NCBI GenBank assembly: GCA_037013495.1
Contig: CM072811.1
Span: 42,849,452-42,913,451 of the forward strand
Length of the DNA stretch: 64,000 nt
Origin: Hippophae tibetana
Lineage: Eukaryota; Streptophyta; Magnoliopsida; Rosales; Elaeagnaceae
Reading direction: 5' to 3'
Shown here: positions 10,391-28,499 of the stretch, piece after piece
How the letters are laid out: every line of letters starts with the position of its first letter
Position numbering within the stretch: the stretch's first letter is position 1
The notes under the pieces: generated by a model
Database searches by the model: none
Told to the model about the DNA's origin: nothing
The model's input: only the letters and a program-made list of their open reading frames with translations
Position numbers and translations under genes: made by a program

Positions 10391-13300
10391 TGAGAATTTT
10401 TCTTATCATACAAATTTAAAAATTTTGGTGTTGTTAAAATGGGAAAGTTTTAGTGTTCTTAAAATGGGAAATGAAGTAACGTTAAAAGGTTGTTAACGTT
10501 ATTTTATTTTATTTTTATACGGTATTTACAACATATATCACCGTGTTCCTCTTTCTTCCTGTCTATGTCTCTTTCTTCCTTTCTTTCTATTTCGGTCAGG
10601 CAGTGTTGGCAGGTTGGTTATGTGTAGATATCCCTAGCTTCATCATTGTCCTTAGCAAAATGTAAGTTATTTAATGGTTGGTTGCATTTATTGTTTGAGC
10701 ATTTTGTGAGTAACTCGTTATTTCTCTTAATGTAGAGCATTTATTTCTCAAAATGTAAGTAAGATGAAATTTGATTTGAGCAGAAAAATTAGATTTCAGA
10801 ATGTATAATATTTTTAATAGAAAAAACATTTTTTCTTCTTTTTAAAAGAAAATATATATATATATATATATAAATAATATTTTTATATATTATAATTATA
10901 ATTTATATATCAATTTTTATTAAATATAATTACATAAATTCGATTATCTTTATATATAATAATATAACACATCATTTATAATTTATTACAAACTTATGAT
11001 AAATAAATTTTTATAAATTTGATTCTTTTATACTAGGAATAAGCATACCCAAGGATACATAATAATTTAAACATTAGTTTTTATATAATTTAATTATTTA
11101 CCTAATTTTATTTTTAAATAATCTTTAAAAAATATATTTTTATACATTATAAAGAATAAGTAATAGTAATTTAAGATAAATTTGTTCCACAAGACACTTG
11201 GATAAAAAAAGTAACTTTTTTATATAAATTTATACTAATATTAATTATGATATAATAATTACTCCCTCTTTAATCATGTATCAATCATAATTAATATTAG
11301 TGTAAATTTAGTTTATCTTAGAATTATTCATAAAAAAAACATATATATGCATCAAAAAATTTAAACATACAAAAAAAAATATTTTTTACATTATAAAAAA
11401 TATATATGTGCACTATATAAAAAAGGAGTCAAAAATAAAATAAAATTTATAAAAAGATTATGCTGTAAAATTAAATCAAACTTAAAAATAAAATAATATA
11501 ATTGAAATAAGCCGGACCTAATCGAAGTTCAGGTTTTATAGATGTAAATATTGATTTTGATTTTGGAAAAGCAAACATTCATGACATGTCTGAGTCAATT
11601 TCGGTTTTAAACTTTACACACGAATAATTAATTAAATTGATCTATACATTGTTAATATATATTTATTTTATAATTTTATATATTGATAATATACATTATA
11701 TATGTTTATGATCTCACTTTTGAATAAACTTTTATAGAAATTGAGAATGTGAAACAATTATCTCATTTTTATTAATATTTATTATAGCTAATAAAGGAAT
11801 TTATTATTTTCATAGCAAAAATTACTATCCTTTGAGCATTTTAAAATCTTGCCTAAAAATTTAATTCTCTCATATAAATGTTGTTATAATATTAATAAAT
11901 TTTGTTCTGAAAATATGACTACTCTTAATAAAATATCTAAATTATTTTTTATTCTTTAATTTTCAATACCACTCATTTAATGGAATTCTTTTGTATTTGA
12001 AAACTAGTGCAAAATGATAATTCAAATGTTAATATGCAACTCTTTTTAATCAAATTATTTATTAAACATTAACTCTAATTTCTTCATTTAACATTAATAC
12101 AGAGTTAAAATATTTTAAGTAGACATCAAACCTAATTTAGTAAGTTGGTTTAATGTTCTCTGATCAACTTTCAAAGGCCAACTTGAATTCTTGATTTAGT
12201 GAACATACATACGTTGGTAGGGAGAAAGCACCCCTAGTTGCCACTAGTTGAGAGTCACATGTATCCTTCAACTTTTCTATAAACATTTTTTATTTATTGT
12301 ATTTATAAATATGTATTTTTATAAAATAAAAACACTTAACAATTCTCTCTCTCTCAAATTTATTATTTGAATATTTTCTTTTGATATATTAAGTATTCAT
12401 TCATTTTTCACCTATTTTTCACTTTTATTCTACTACTATAATCTTTAATAACTAGAGTCTAGTAGAAGGATAAATGTTTAACATTTTTTCATAAATTTTG
12501 AAAAAAATATATATCAAATAACACCTAAAAATTATATATAATAACAAAAATTATACCCCAATAATATTAAAAAAGTTCAATTGGACAGAGTTAAACATTA
12601 AACGAGTTTAAATGATCATAGTTCAACTTAAACAGAGTCTAATTAGATAACGTTCAATATGAAATGATGGATGAGACTTTTTTAATAATAAAAATATATG
12701 AACTAGGCATAAAAATATTATTTTGATGGTTACAAGTTTTAAATGTGTAATTTTTTTTATGTATTTTTTAAATTTTACTAGTTTAATTTTCCTAACATTT
12801 TCTTAAAACATAATGTATTTTGTCTCTTATACAATTTAACCATTCAATGTTACATCACATGTAATTATATAAATATTCATTATTATTTATACAATGTAAT
12901 ATTAATTTTTTTTATTTTTCTTTCACATACTTAATTTTTTTTACATATTTATTATAATTTATGTTGTTTATTTTTTTGCCCATCTAAATAGATATTAAGC
13001 TATGTTATTTACTCTAATTATAATTAAATTTACGTAGTTTTGAGTTTTTATTTTAATTGAATAAAAATATATATTTGATATATAATATTTGTAGTGTAAT
13101 ATTCTAAAATAATAAAATTTATAAATTTTTAGAACATGTGAATTTTTTATATTATTTTATAATAATTTGATTAAAAATTTAATAAATTTTATTATAATTA
13201 TTGAGGTATCAAAATTTGAGTTTATGCACTATGTCATATGTAAATATTATTCATAGTTGTTTTGTTATCATTTTATACAAAAATGAATCCTAATCGAATC

Positions 13301-13690
13301 ATTCACAAAGTGGCGTTAGAGTCGATGGAAGTATGTTATTGTATCGTGTTATATATTAAAATTTTAGGGATTTTATTACATTAAATAAACTTATTTTAAA
13401 ATTTTAAAATTTTAAAATATTTAATGTGTGAGTTATATAATATTATTTTTTTAAAATTTATTTTTGAGAAAGATTTTGATTTATTAATTAGAAGGCAATA
13501 ATGATGTTATCCTTTTTCTTTTCCTTTTACTTTCTCAATGGGTCAAATAGGAATCATAACTAGCAGGAGTTAAAGGCTAGGTTACAAGTATAAAGTTGTA
13601 TTAATATGCCAGCATGCAGGGTTCTTTAAAAAAAATAGTGTTTTTGGTGTTTTATGATTAAATGAAAAACTCTATTAGCCCCGGTCATAA
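10391..13690. other. AT-rich intergenic DNA without a gene
   Basis: No coding potential. It contains an AT microsatellite at about 10853-10873, a short tandem AAAATGGGAAA motif near 10436-10470 and the foldback repeat at 11168-11318. Confidence 0.5.
11168..11318. repeat. Foldback (inverted) repeat, possible MITE
   Basis: The arm TTTATACTAATATTAATTAT near 11229 is matched in inverse order by ATAATTAATATTAGTGTAAA near 11287. The outer arm AATTTAAGATAAA near 11169 pairs with TTTATCTTAGAATT near 11305, with about 48 unpaired bases in the left arm. The loop contains ACTCCCTCTTTAATCATG, which recalls Stowaway-type termini, but no clean TA duplication was found. A degraded miniature transposon is likely, though chance pairing in AT-rich DNA cannot be ruled out. 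Confidence 0.45.
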
Positions 13691-13695
13691 AGCAT

Positions 13696-14884
13696 CCTAT
13701 GAAAACTAAAATAAAGGACTATCAGAAAGTAAACACAAGCAAGAAGAAAAGAATAAGAATATAAAAATATCTTGATCCACAAACTCTCGTGAAAAGCATT
13801 TTAGTCTATTAATAGTATAGTAACTATAAGTCTTTCGCTAGCCTATGTTATCTAACTGGCTCCTTTGGCTGCTTGGATTTGGCTTAAGATTTGACTGGTT
13901 AAGCTGGCACCTTCTATTGATCCTTCACCTCAAATACCTCTCCTCAAACTCAGTGGTCGTACCATAACACTGAGTTTACCTCTCAACAGATGATGAAACT
14001 GGGATGCTGGCAATGTCTTGGTAAATTGTGACGCTTTGTTCACAACAAAAGTGTGCTCATGCCGAGTGATAGTTGCATTTTGCAAAACACTAGCACACTT
14101 CTATACAATAGTGTGGGATTGTCAAATAAGTCACCATCCTGAGCTGATAAGGAAGTGTAGGTCTACATAGGAGTGCCAATAGGCTTAGTGTCCTCCATTT
14201 GAACTTTATGCAAAAGCTATCTAATATATTTTGCAAGACAAAATCATATCACCATTAGCTAGATAATTGAATTCAATGTCCAAAAAATAATTCAACAATC
14301 TAAGGTATTTCAAAGCAAACTTAGGGTATATTCAAAGTTAGAATATGCTTCTGATTTACACTTTCAATATTACAAGTTATGACTATATCTTGATAATTAA
14401 TGAGTGGAGCTGTTGTAGGATCTTCCACTAAAAAACAAGAAACAAAACTTATTGAGATTTAACGTTCTGATTTCATGTATGAAAACTGAAACAAAGCACC
14501 ATTAGAAAGTAAACAGAAGCAACAAAAAGAGAAGAAGAAGATCATCTTTTTCTTTTACTCAAATGAATTAGTTGAATACAAGACTCTATGACTAGTATTT
14601 ATATCCAACACTAGACACCTGAAAATAGAAAAATATCTTGTACCAAACTCTGATCAGCAACATTTTAGTATTAAATTGCGTATAGAAACAAAACGAACTG
14701 CTTTTATTCTCGGAACTGAAGTACATGAAGGAAGAATGATTTTTTGGTCCCTTTCATCCAGTGTTCAATTCTCGTAGTTTCATAACTATAGGTCCTTGAC
14801 TAGCCTATTAGTTCGAAGTAACTCCTTTGACAGTCTGTATTTGGCATGCGACTTGACTATGTGAACTGACACCTTTTATTAATT
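13696..14884 (-). mobile_element. Tiny copia element with large internal deletion
   Basis: Two diverged direct repeats lie at 13696-13922 and 14476-14884. Both share a TATGAAAAC start, AAAATATCTTG, a GACTAGCCTATT-like segment and a final ACCTTTTATTAAT-like segment. They bracket a remnant of copia reverse transcriptase/RNase H on the minus strand. A decayed primer-binding site (TGAAATCAGAAC on the minus strand, 14464-14475) adjoins the right LTR. AGCATC occurs immediately outside both ends (13691-13696 and 14885-14890) and is probably the target duplication. Leader, gag, protease, integrase and the start of the reverse transcriptase are missing. The left LTR is shorter through an internal deletion. 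Confidence 0.7.
13930..14320 (-). pseudogene. Copia reverse transcriptase/RNase H remnant
   Basis: The minus strand gives frame-shifting matches to the end of a copia polymerase: IEFNYLANGDMILSCKIY, then KVQMEDTKPIGTPM, then GDLFDNPTLLYRSV. This order corresponds to the segment after the reverse-transcriptase active site and leading to RNase H. Several stops and shifts interrupt it. It lies between the two LTRs of the small deleted element. Confidence 0.75.
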
Positions 14885-14890
14885 AGCATC

Positions 14891-17754
14891 GATTTTTAAA
14901 AACTATGGTAGAAATAATGAAATCCCAGTTAAAACTACTGTTCTTTGATAAATGGTATACAATTAAATATGAATTTATGACATTTAGAAAGTATAGTTTG
15001 CTGATTTTGTTATTGTAAACTAGTTTGGTTTAAAAATAATGTTTTATTTTAGAATTTGTCTCTAATATAGGTGGTATAATTTTTTATTTTTACTTTCTTA
15101 AATCTGAATTTGAATCTCATACTTATAATTTTTATTTATTTAATAAAAAAAATTAAAAAAATTAAAATAAAATGAAAATAATCTAATTAAAGGAGCTCAA
15201 AAACAACAAAATTCTTTACATTAAAAAAGAAGAAATAAAAATTGAGGCAATGGAAATTATTATTTTTATAGTGTCCAGTGATGTTTCAACTTTCGTCAAA
15301 GGATTCATTGTCATTGCGTCTTATAAATTAATTAGGTGGTCATATCACATATGTACGAATATTAGAGAAACCCTCACCAAATATCTGACAAATTTCGTTT
15401 AATTGTTCTATTTATTATTCATCAGCACAGTGAGACTGAAACGGTGTCTTTCATATAAACAATAGGGAAAGGGGGTGAAAGAAGTCTCCATATTATAATT
15501 CTAGTGTAAAAAATCAGTATTTTTTAATCTTTAATTTTATTAAAATCATCGATTAACAAGCAATATTATTTTAACATTTTTTATTATTAATTGATAAAAA
15601 CATAATAAAATATGAGACATTAATTAATAATGATAAGAATAAAATTTAATAAAAAAATTAATAATAATAATATTATAACATAAAATTATTTAAATATATA
15701 TTTATTTTTAAAAAATAATCAAATATTAAAATAAAATAGTGATAATAATTAAATATTTTATAAAAAAATTATATTAATTGTTATTTTATCATTATTAAAA
15801 TATCAAATTTTGATATTGTTTTTTATCACCATAAAACATTAATATTTAAAAAATATATTATTTATTTTTAATTAACTTATTTTTTTAAAGTTAATAAATT
15901 AGAAAATATATTTTTAAATATATAGAATTAAACGCACACTAAAAGAAATTTGAGTGACACATTTCTCTAAATAATATAATGTCATAATATGCACGGCGCT
16001 CCAATTTTATTTGAATATTTTGATAGTTGTATAAGGTAATTACGTAAAAAATTTATATATGTTGGTTGTCTTTTAAATTTTGAGAAAGAACGATGATTTT
16101 GATCTTTTCTTTCATAACAATTTCAATCCGATTTTTAAATATTCAATTATATAAGTAATTTTATTTTAATACGTTTAAAAAACGTTTACTTTATAAAAAG
16201 GTATTATATATATTTTTTAAGTTATATAAAAATTATTTCATATAAATTACTCACTATAATTTCATTGATTTATTTATGTATCTATCAAATTTGCTTATAA
16301 TTTTATTCTTCTTAATTACTTTGTAAATATATTATATTATCACTCATTATAGTTATATTAAGTTAAAGTCTAAATATTCATTTATTTTAATTTTAGGTAG
16401 TGATTTATTGAGTTATTTTGTAATATGTTTATAACTTTAAAACTTAAATTTATAATTTTGTAAAAACTTGTAACAAAATTATTATTTGTATGTTTAACAT
16501 TGTTAGAATACATTAAATTTGATTTAAATTTTTTATTATTTTAATTAGATTAAAAATTATAATATTTCAAATTAAAATCGAATTAAATAAACTAAAAAAG
16601 ATCAATTAATACATAAAAATTAAAATTTAAGCAAATTCGGGTTAGTTTAAACTAACCTATTTTTTTTTTTTATTTGAATTAAGAATGAAAATTCATAACA
16701 TAAATTAAATTCAACTTAAAATAAGATTATGTTAATTTAAATTAAATTAATTTAAACCATCCTAACCTATAGAAATTAACACCCCATCCCATACGGACTG
16801 GAATTCAATTTAGAGATGGGCTTATTACTAAATTTCTTTATAACTAGATCTTTTTTATCCATAACAACAAAATTCTTTCTAAAGCCGAATTACTAAAAGG
16901 ATTGAAAGGAATCCCTCTATTTTCATTGAGAAAGGTGAAAACTAAAACGAAAAAAAAAAAGAATCTAAATAGCGTAAGATTTTTGTTTCAAATTATAAAT
17001 AGGTAATTTTTGTAATAACATGCATTATTCAAATAATTTGAGATTTTCTTTTTTTGCAAAATTACAAAATATAATAATACCTTTAAAATTTGTAACAAAA
17101 ACAAAATTCCAATAATATTAAACGTCATTCACATTAAACATGAAATGAGTCTATATGACTATACAACATTATATACAAATTTTTTAAGCCCACCTATTTT
17201 TTCAATCCAGTTTGTGCTGGTTTTTCAAGTTTAATAGAAGCTGAAAGCCTGAACTGAAATTTATGCGAGAAGAGCTAGACCAAATTCTTTAGGCTTAATC
17301 GGGATTCAAGCCAAATCGAATTAGGTCAAGAGTTTCAGAGTTTCTGCGCACGAGCTGGGATAAATGGCAGGGATCAGACTATGTAGCTCTCAATTATTCT
17401 AAAATTACTATAGAAATAGGAGAGTGCAAGTAGACTAATCAGGTACATCATCCACAGGAGAAAATTAAAGGGAGAGAGGAAAACGATCTTGGGAAGATAG
17501 AAAACTCATCAGATGACAAAATCATACACATCAACCACCCTCCCCAAACCAATATCCATATTGGTCGCTCACAACTAATATCCATTTTCCATCTTTTGGA
17601 AATCAGCATTATAGCAAATGGGTAAATGTTCGACAAAGCAATCTATAAAAACCACATTTGCAGACCGTATAGGAATAATATAAGCACAATTAACTAAAGT
17701 TAACATAAATAACTTCTGGCAGTATAAGATGACGAAACTGGAATCTAGAGTTTA
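14891..17754. other. AT-rich intergenic DNA, 3' flank of RPT3
   Basis: No gene recognised. Repeated short AT-rich tracts and homopolymers occur. The last few hundred bases (about 17350-17754) are less AT-rich and probably include the RPT3 3' UTR and terminator region, since the RPT3 stop is at 17755-17757 on the minus strand. Confidence 0.5.
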
Positions 17755-21972
<4,218 letters not shown>

Positions 21973-23338
21973 CGTTGGCTTGTTGCTAAACTTCCGGCAA
22001 TCGTTCTTGTAGTTCTATTTCGCAGAGAAATAGAATGTAAATAAAGAATAAAAATACAAGAAAGAAATCGTGCTAAGGTACTCCTCTGCGAGACAAAATT
22101 GGGTTTAAGTAGATGTAATTAGGCAGACAATCAGCCCAATTTTTGTGTGGGACATTCTATATAGATCCGCCGTTGCTTTGTAAATTCACATGCTAATGTA
22201 AATCGTGTAGTATGTTGTGTTCACAAAACTAAAAATATCAATTGATAAGGACTAGGAATAACAATTCTTATAATAAAAAACTACTATTAAGATTTTACAA
22301 AGAAAAATGAATTAATTAATTTTATATTTTAATTTAATTTTTTTTTAAAACATCCTTTATATTTAACAATATTTCTTTCCCACTTAGGGTTGTATGGTTT
22401 TAAATTAAAGCTTGTATTAGTCATTTTCGTGACTATATATGATACTATTTTTGAGTTGCGAAAATTTTAATCGTTGAGATAATATTTTATTTAAAAAAAT
22501 TACTTAGATGGAGTTTTATTGTTCTCATATTGATCCAAAATTCAATGTTATAAATGATAATATAGCCCATAAGGTTCCTAATATTTATAACGCGACTTAG
22601 TGGTAGGTAGGGATAGATATTTTAACCATAAATAATTGAATTTATGGTTATTTATAAAAATTTGATGATTTTTCTTCTAAAATAATCGTAACCGAAATGA
22701 CGTGAGATATTAATAGTTATTATAATAATGGAACTGTGATTAATAGAAATCAAACATATATTAATATTATTATTTTATTTACATATAATTATATAGAAAA
22801 ATATAATTTTAATAATTAAACAAACAATACTTTGTATAACTAGATTACAACTTTTTATTCTTACTTTTATTTTTTTATTTTAATTAAAAATATGTGTTAA
22901 ATATTTAAACAAATGAAAATTAATTAATATTTTAAATAATATAATAAAATAAGAATTAAGTTAACATTTAATTTTTTAAACTAAATATATTTTTTAATAA
23001 ATGTTAAAAAGAAACGTGGTTAGATCGTGAAAAAAAATTTATTGATTCATATCCGATAGTTATTAATCAAATATATCCAAAATTTGTCCAGAAGGTTATG
23101 ATTATTAACATAAATGTCCTTATCCACCCATTATCCATTCATAATGGCTTGCACTTTTATTTACTTAAATGCTAATTTCAAGCTTAATTATAATTTTAAG
23201 TAAGAAATGATTTATATTTTTTTCCCTATAAATATATATATATTTTTCCTACTGAGATACAAACTTAATTCGAAAATCTTAGTATACCCAATAGTATTTT
23301 TGTACTTTAACTCTCACATTTATAGCTTATGTCTTGTC

Positions 23339-23401
<63 letters not shown>
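23339..23401. repeat. TTA trinucleotide microsatellite
   Basis: About 21 perfect TTA units in a row. The frames that translate it as poly-Leu, poly-Tyr or poly-Ile are artefacts of the repeat. Confidence 0.98.
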
Positions 23402-25232
23402 TCTCTTATAACTCCTATAAAATAAAAATTGGACGAAAAAATCTTAGAAAAAAAAAAGACCAAAAACATAATAGAGTAAAAAAGATTTTTGAGTGGGATT
23501 TTACCTCTAATATAAATACATAACCAATTTTGAAAAATTATCACAAATATTCATCATATTTTATTTTTTATCACATATATCTCTATAGATTTTAAAATAT
23601 TAGATACCTATAATACTAACATTGTTACATTAGACGTGATATCAAAGGTAAAATTGTGAATTTTTACTTGAGTTTTTTTTTTGTCAAATATTCTAATCAA
23701 CAAACTTCTATACTAATCTATATTATACTCTTAATTTTTATCATTTAAAATAATTAGTTTTATTTAAGATATAAATATTAATTAACCAATTAATGGAATA
23801 CTTAAATAGAAGTTGCTTAATTTTTTAATTTATATATGGCCAACGTAACCTCAGTTTTGGTCAAATTCTATTTGCAATATGATAGAGTAATTTTTTCATT
23901 TTTCTTTGTTCTATAAAAGAAAAAATGCAATGATCTTTATAAGTCTTGTAAGTTCATTATGTCTTATTGGTGTTTTTGTGTGTAAAATACAAAGTCTATT
24001 TTGTTTACTAAGTATTTTTTTCTTTTCTTTTTTATATATAGTCAATTAATATGATCAATATTGCACACACTTACTTAACTAGTAACACTTTGTATATTTA
24101 TTTGTTTTACACACATACACGAGTTGGTTCGTTAGTATGCATGCTAGGTTATTTTTTGTGTTTTGTTTGAGTTGTTTTGTAGATATTTATGAAAAATTAT
24201 TTGATAATTTTTAAAAATAAAAAATAGAAAATGTTTTTTGTGCTCGCAGGGTCTCATCACCCTTATGTAGTGAGTGTGTAACAAATATTACTCTTATCAG
24301 GTATTGCCCTCATCACCATGGGCAGTGAGGCATTAAGAAGGGTGACGAGAGGTCGAAAAGGTACTCAGATTGGATGAAATTTTATAAATACTTATCTTTA
24401 ATTATTTGAGTAATGAGGAAAACATGGAAAAACTCTGACGAATTTAAAACTTACTATTTTTAAAAGTAAATTATGTTTTGATTTCGAATTATTAATATCT
24501 CGAGTTTGTTTTCGATAGTAGTGGTTCATGAGAGTTTTTAGCAAAAGTTGATTTATCATATTGGGTTGACTAAAAGCAAATTAACACCTTAAGACTTAGA
24601 TTGTTTGATAAGTCTTTGAGCTATGGATAATCCATACCCGTAGGTTTTATTTATATTGACCGTTAGTGACTGTTTATACCATCCGGTGGTGGTAAGGTTT
24701 ATGAGTAGAGTTGAATTTAGTTTGAATCATAATAGTTGCAGAGGAAGCTAGTGATGATAACATAAGAACAATGAGGGCATGTTTCATAATTAATAATTGT
24801 ATTAGAGGTATATTTTTATTGAATTGTTAACATTTTTTATTTTATTAGTGGATTATTTGTTGTTAAGAATTTTACAACATAAGTAGGAATCAATGTGAAT
24901 TTACCTCATTATTCATTGTGATTGAAAATATTTATTTATATTATCTCTATCTAACTTTGGGGTTATTAACTTCTTACCTTAGTCAAGATAGGAACTTTCT
25001 CAATCATTGATATTAGATTAATTAAAGTTTTAATATTTTTGTCAAAAAATTAAAGTAAACCAACCAAATCAACCTAAAAGAAAATAATTTAATAGAGATC
25101 ATAAATTTTAACTTTTAAAATTTTAAAGTTTTTATTAAGGATACATAAAAATTGAGAAACTAACTATAAGTATTATCGTTTACAAATTAAAGATATCATT
25201 AACAATATATAAAACATCTACGGTATTTATAA

Positions 25233-25360
25233 TCAAGTTATTAATATCGATGGTATCTATAATGAAAGATCAAAACTTAAAAATATTTGTGACTGATCAA
25301 GTTATAAATATTGGTGGCATCTATGATAAAAGATTAAAATTAAAGAGTATTTGTAAGGAA
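25233..25360. repeat. Imperfect 64-bp tandem repeat
   Basis: TCAAGTTATTAATATCGATGG at 25233 recurs as TCAAGTTATAAATATTGGTGG at 25297. The following GGTATCTATAATGAAAGAT / GGCATCTATGATAAAAGAT segment is also duplicated. Two clear units, no known function. Confidence 0.75.
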
Positions 25361-26358
25361 AAAAATGTGTTTAAGGAATATTCAATACCCATTACTATAT
25401 AACAAATCTTAACTATGGTATTTGTTACTCTATAAGTAAATTAATATTTTTTTCTAATCAAGCAATTGATATGTATATTCCATGAAATTATCACTTATAT
25501 TCTTAAGTTTTAACATATATTTATATATGTTCCTAACTTTTATAAAAATATCCTTAATACCATCAAGCTTTATACTTAATATTAAAGATATTATTAAATG
25601 GTTAATGATGTGAACTTTTCCATCCAATGATGTATTTTCTTTCTTATAACTCTTATACCAAATAATTTTAGGTTCTAATTAATTTTGTGACTTAAGAATT
25701 TTAAACAAATAAATATTAATTAATTTTTTGGTTTTAAGATTTTTAAAAAATAAATATTATTATTAACAAATAAAATCTAGATTTGTATTCGATCTTATCT
25801 TATTTTAATGAATACGTGTCCATCTCTGTCTTTTGTTACTTCACGTCCGATCTTTAGTTATCTTGTTAGAAGGTTCACCAAGATTGAAATAATGGCTTCA
25901 TGTCTTCAAATAATGATAAGAATCATACTCTTATTTAAGATATAAGAGAGACACTGGGTTTTGGTAAAAATTGAATTTTATTGATTAAGGAAATCATATC
26001 ATTACAACCCTAATTTCCTGCTAATTTAATCCATATGAGTTTGTTTATACATTATTTTTTTACGAAGATAAAGGTGTTTGAGTTCTATGGTTAGAACTTA
26101 TTGTGCCCTTCTTCCTTATACAAGATCTCTTTTATAAACATAAGAGTAATTATTTTCATACATAACCTGAAAACATGTGGAAGGATAACGATTACATCTT
26201 ATATTGATCTATTTCTTCCTTTTCTTCTAAAATAAAAACGTGAAATGATAAAGATTAAATTTTATCTTATCTTTTCATTCCTTTTAAAAATTTATGCCGA
26301 TATTTATTTATTAAAAATCACTTACTGACATGCTTCCTCTTGATACTGGAGATGTGGA

Positions 26359-26685
26359 TCAATCTCTATCCTTTATACAATAAAGACATTTATGGTCCTC
26401 AGTTTTCTTTTTTACTAGTTGGTAAAATTCTTGTTTAGTGCTTTTAGTTATGTCCAATTCGTTACAGGTGAATGACGTTTCATAAATGATAATTTTCTCA
26501 ATATCTTCTTGAATTATGTTAAAGTTATTGTGTGAGATCGTTATGACCTTACTTGTGGAATCATTTACCCTGATTTTAGAGACATTTCTATTTTTTATGA
26601 TTTCATGGTATATTTGACTTAGTATTACTGATCTTTTTTGGTTAAGAGTTTTTTCATCAAACTCTTTTTCTAGTAGAACCCTGGG
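26359..26685 (-). pseudogene. Unassigned 108-codon open frame at the viral 3' side
   Basis: A minus-strand frame with no ATG is open for about 108 codons between stops at 26686-26688 and 26359-26361, unusually long for this AT-rich region. The product is charged and ends in a CLYC pair. It lies about 1 kb beyond the RNase H remnant in viral reading direction, where a caulimovirid could carry a translation transactivator, or where a second head-to-tail copy could begin. I do not recognise it. Confidence 0.4.
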
Positions 26686-27759
26686 TTAGTCTATTGTTCT
26701 TGTTGAAAATACTATTCTTGTTAATAAAATTATAAAGACTAATAGACTTTTCTTTATGCTAATCCATTATGGAACTAAAAAACTCTAAAAATACTAAATT
26801 GTTATTTGTTTTTATTCTTTTTTCTAAAAAAAATTATAGTTTTTTAAAAAAATTCAAGAAAATAAACTAATTTTATTAAAGTATTGCTTGAGTAAATATT
26901 TTCAATCAACTCATAGTAAAATAATCGGTAAGCAAGTTTTGGATTTACTCCTTTAGTAATGTTAAATCTACTGCATGTAATTGATTTTCTGATGTATAAC
27001 CTTTTTCTATTGTGAAAAAATTCATAATTTCAAGTTGATATTTTCTTAATTTTCTTGCTAAATTATAAAAAAATTAGTCATTAATATGGGTTTATGTTTC
27101 TTCATCTTTCCTTTTCTTCCTCGAGGATAAGAAATATATCATTTATTTATGTGAAGAATAATGATCTTGGTATTTTTCTTAGCATTGTTATCTTTCTTTT
27201 GTAGCTGTTTGGTTTTTGAGTACTTTTACATTGTCTTTTAAGTTGGTTACTACATCATTAGGTTTGAGAAGCTTAGGCTTTTGAAATTAACAAAACTTCC
27301 TTTTCCTTCAATTATATTAGTGAATGCTTTTTATGTTACACTGAAGAATCCAATTATCGTTATACTTGCTTTTGGTCATGTCTTATATATTCACGGAGTT
27401 AGTCCATTGTAGATAATGTAAGTAGTACTTTTGTCTTTTTCTTAATTATTTTCTTTGAGCTCTTCCTCATCTACAATTTTAGACCATAAAGTTTTGAGGA
27501 GTTACCTTTTTTCTTTTGGTTAATTTTTAGGTTTTATCCTATTCCTTTGATATTTTAATCTAATTTTTTAGTGAACAACTAGATTCTTCATATTTTCCAC
27601 GTATAAGTGACTTTTTGAGGTATGAAATCACTAGTTAATCTCTTTGAACTCTTATTTTCATTTCTTTGATCTTGATTTTTATGTCAAGATTATTCATCTT
27701 TCCTACAATTGTATAAATTGTTAGTGGAGTTAATTCTCTAGTTAAAGTAGTAGCTAAAC

Positions 27760-28230
27760 TATTGTTTTTCCTAATAGATGTTCAACATTAAATTTGTAAT
27801 GGTTGAATCATTTTTGTAATCTCTTGCAATATTATATCTCAAGAAATATCCAAAACATTTATTGTCTGTTTTAATAATAAATCTTGAGGATATTACATAT
27901 ATAATACACTTCTTTATCTTTTTACGGCTAAATATTATTTTTTCATTACTATGTAGTTTTGTTCAACTTCTTGAAAAACTCTTGAGGTAAACTTATATAA
28001 ATAATCATCCTTATAATCTACTATTGCTTTCAATATGGTTCCTCAATAATCATATGAAGTATTTGTTTATATTATCATGTTGTCATCTGGTCCCATATGA
28101 TAAAGTATTAGCAGATTTGTTACCTGTACTTTTACTTTTTTTTCATGCAAGGGAGGATGCATATGTAACATTTAATAGGTGTCCCATCTCAACTTTCGAT
28201 AAATAATTTTTTAGGTATAATATGTATGAA
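27760..28230 (-). pseudogene. Pararetroviral RNase H remnant
   Basis: On the minus strand, 27840-27881 reads FIIKTDNKCFGYFL, the conserved RNase H strand with its Asp. Further upstream (about 27930-28050) are FTSRVFQEVEQNY and YLAVKR, in the order expected for caulimovirid RNase H. Several frame changes and stops separate the blocks. In the live family this domain degrades the RNA strand during genome synthesis; here it is dead. Confidence 0.75.
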
Positions 28231-28499
28231 ATTATAAACAAATTAATGTATAAATAGAACTTTGTTTCACTTGAATTTTAAACTTTTAACTTTTAACACT
28301 CAAGATATCAACAAAACTCAATAATTTAAACATATTTTTACTAAAATGAGATAGATATAATATTTTTCAATTAAAAATAAATAATAATTGAAAAATACCT
28401 ACTATTATTTTTTGTTGTGTATATTATGCCTCTATTGGATGTAAATCATAAATCCACCACTCATTTCGTGTAATGAGTATCTTAATTAGTCAATTTTCA

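Larger units (their letters stand above)
21973..26358. other. RPT3 upstream region and AT-rich intergenic DNA
   Basis: The first 150 bp or so should hold the RPT3 5' UTR and promoter; no clear TATA box was assigned. The rest has no coding potential. It contains a TTA microsatellite (23339-23401) and a 64-bp imperfect tandem repeat (25233-25360). Near 24300 is a quasi-palindrome, TGCCCTCATCACCATGGGCA, continuing to GTGAGGCA. Confidence 0.45.

Noticed and set aside
23207..23523. Poly-Tyr and poly-Leu frames
   Set aside because: They are translations of the TTA microsatellite.
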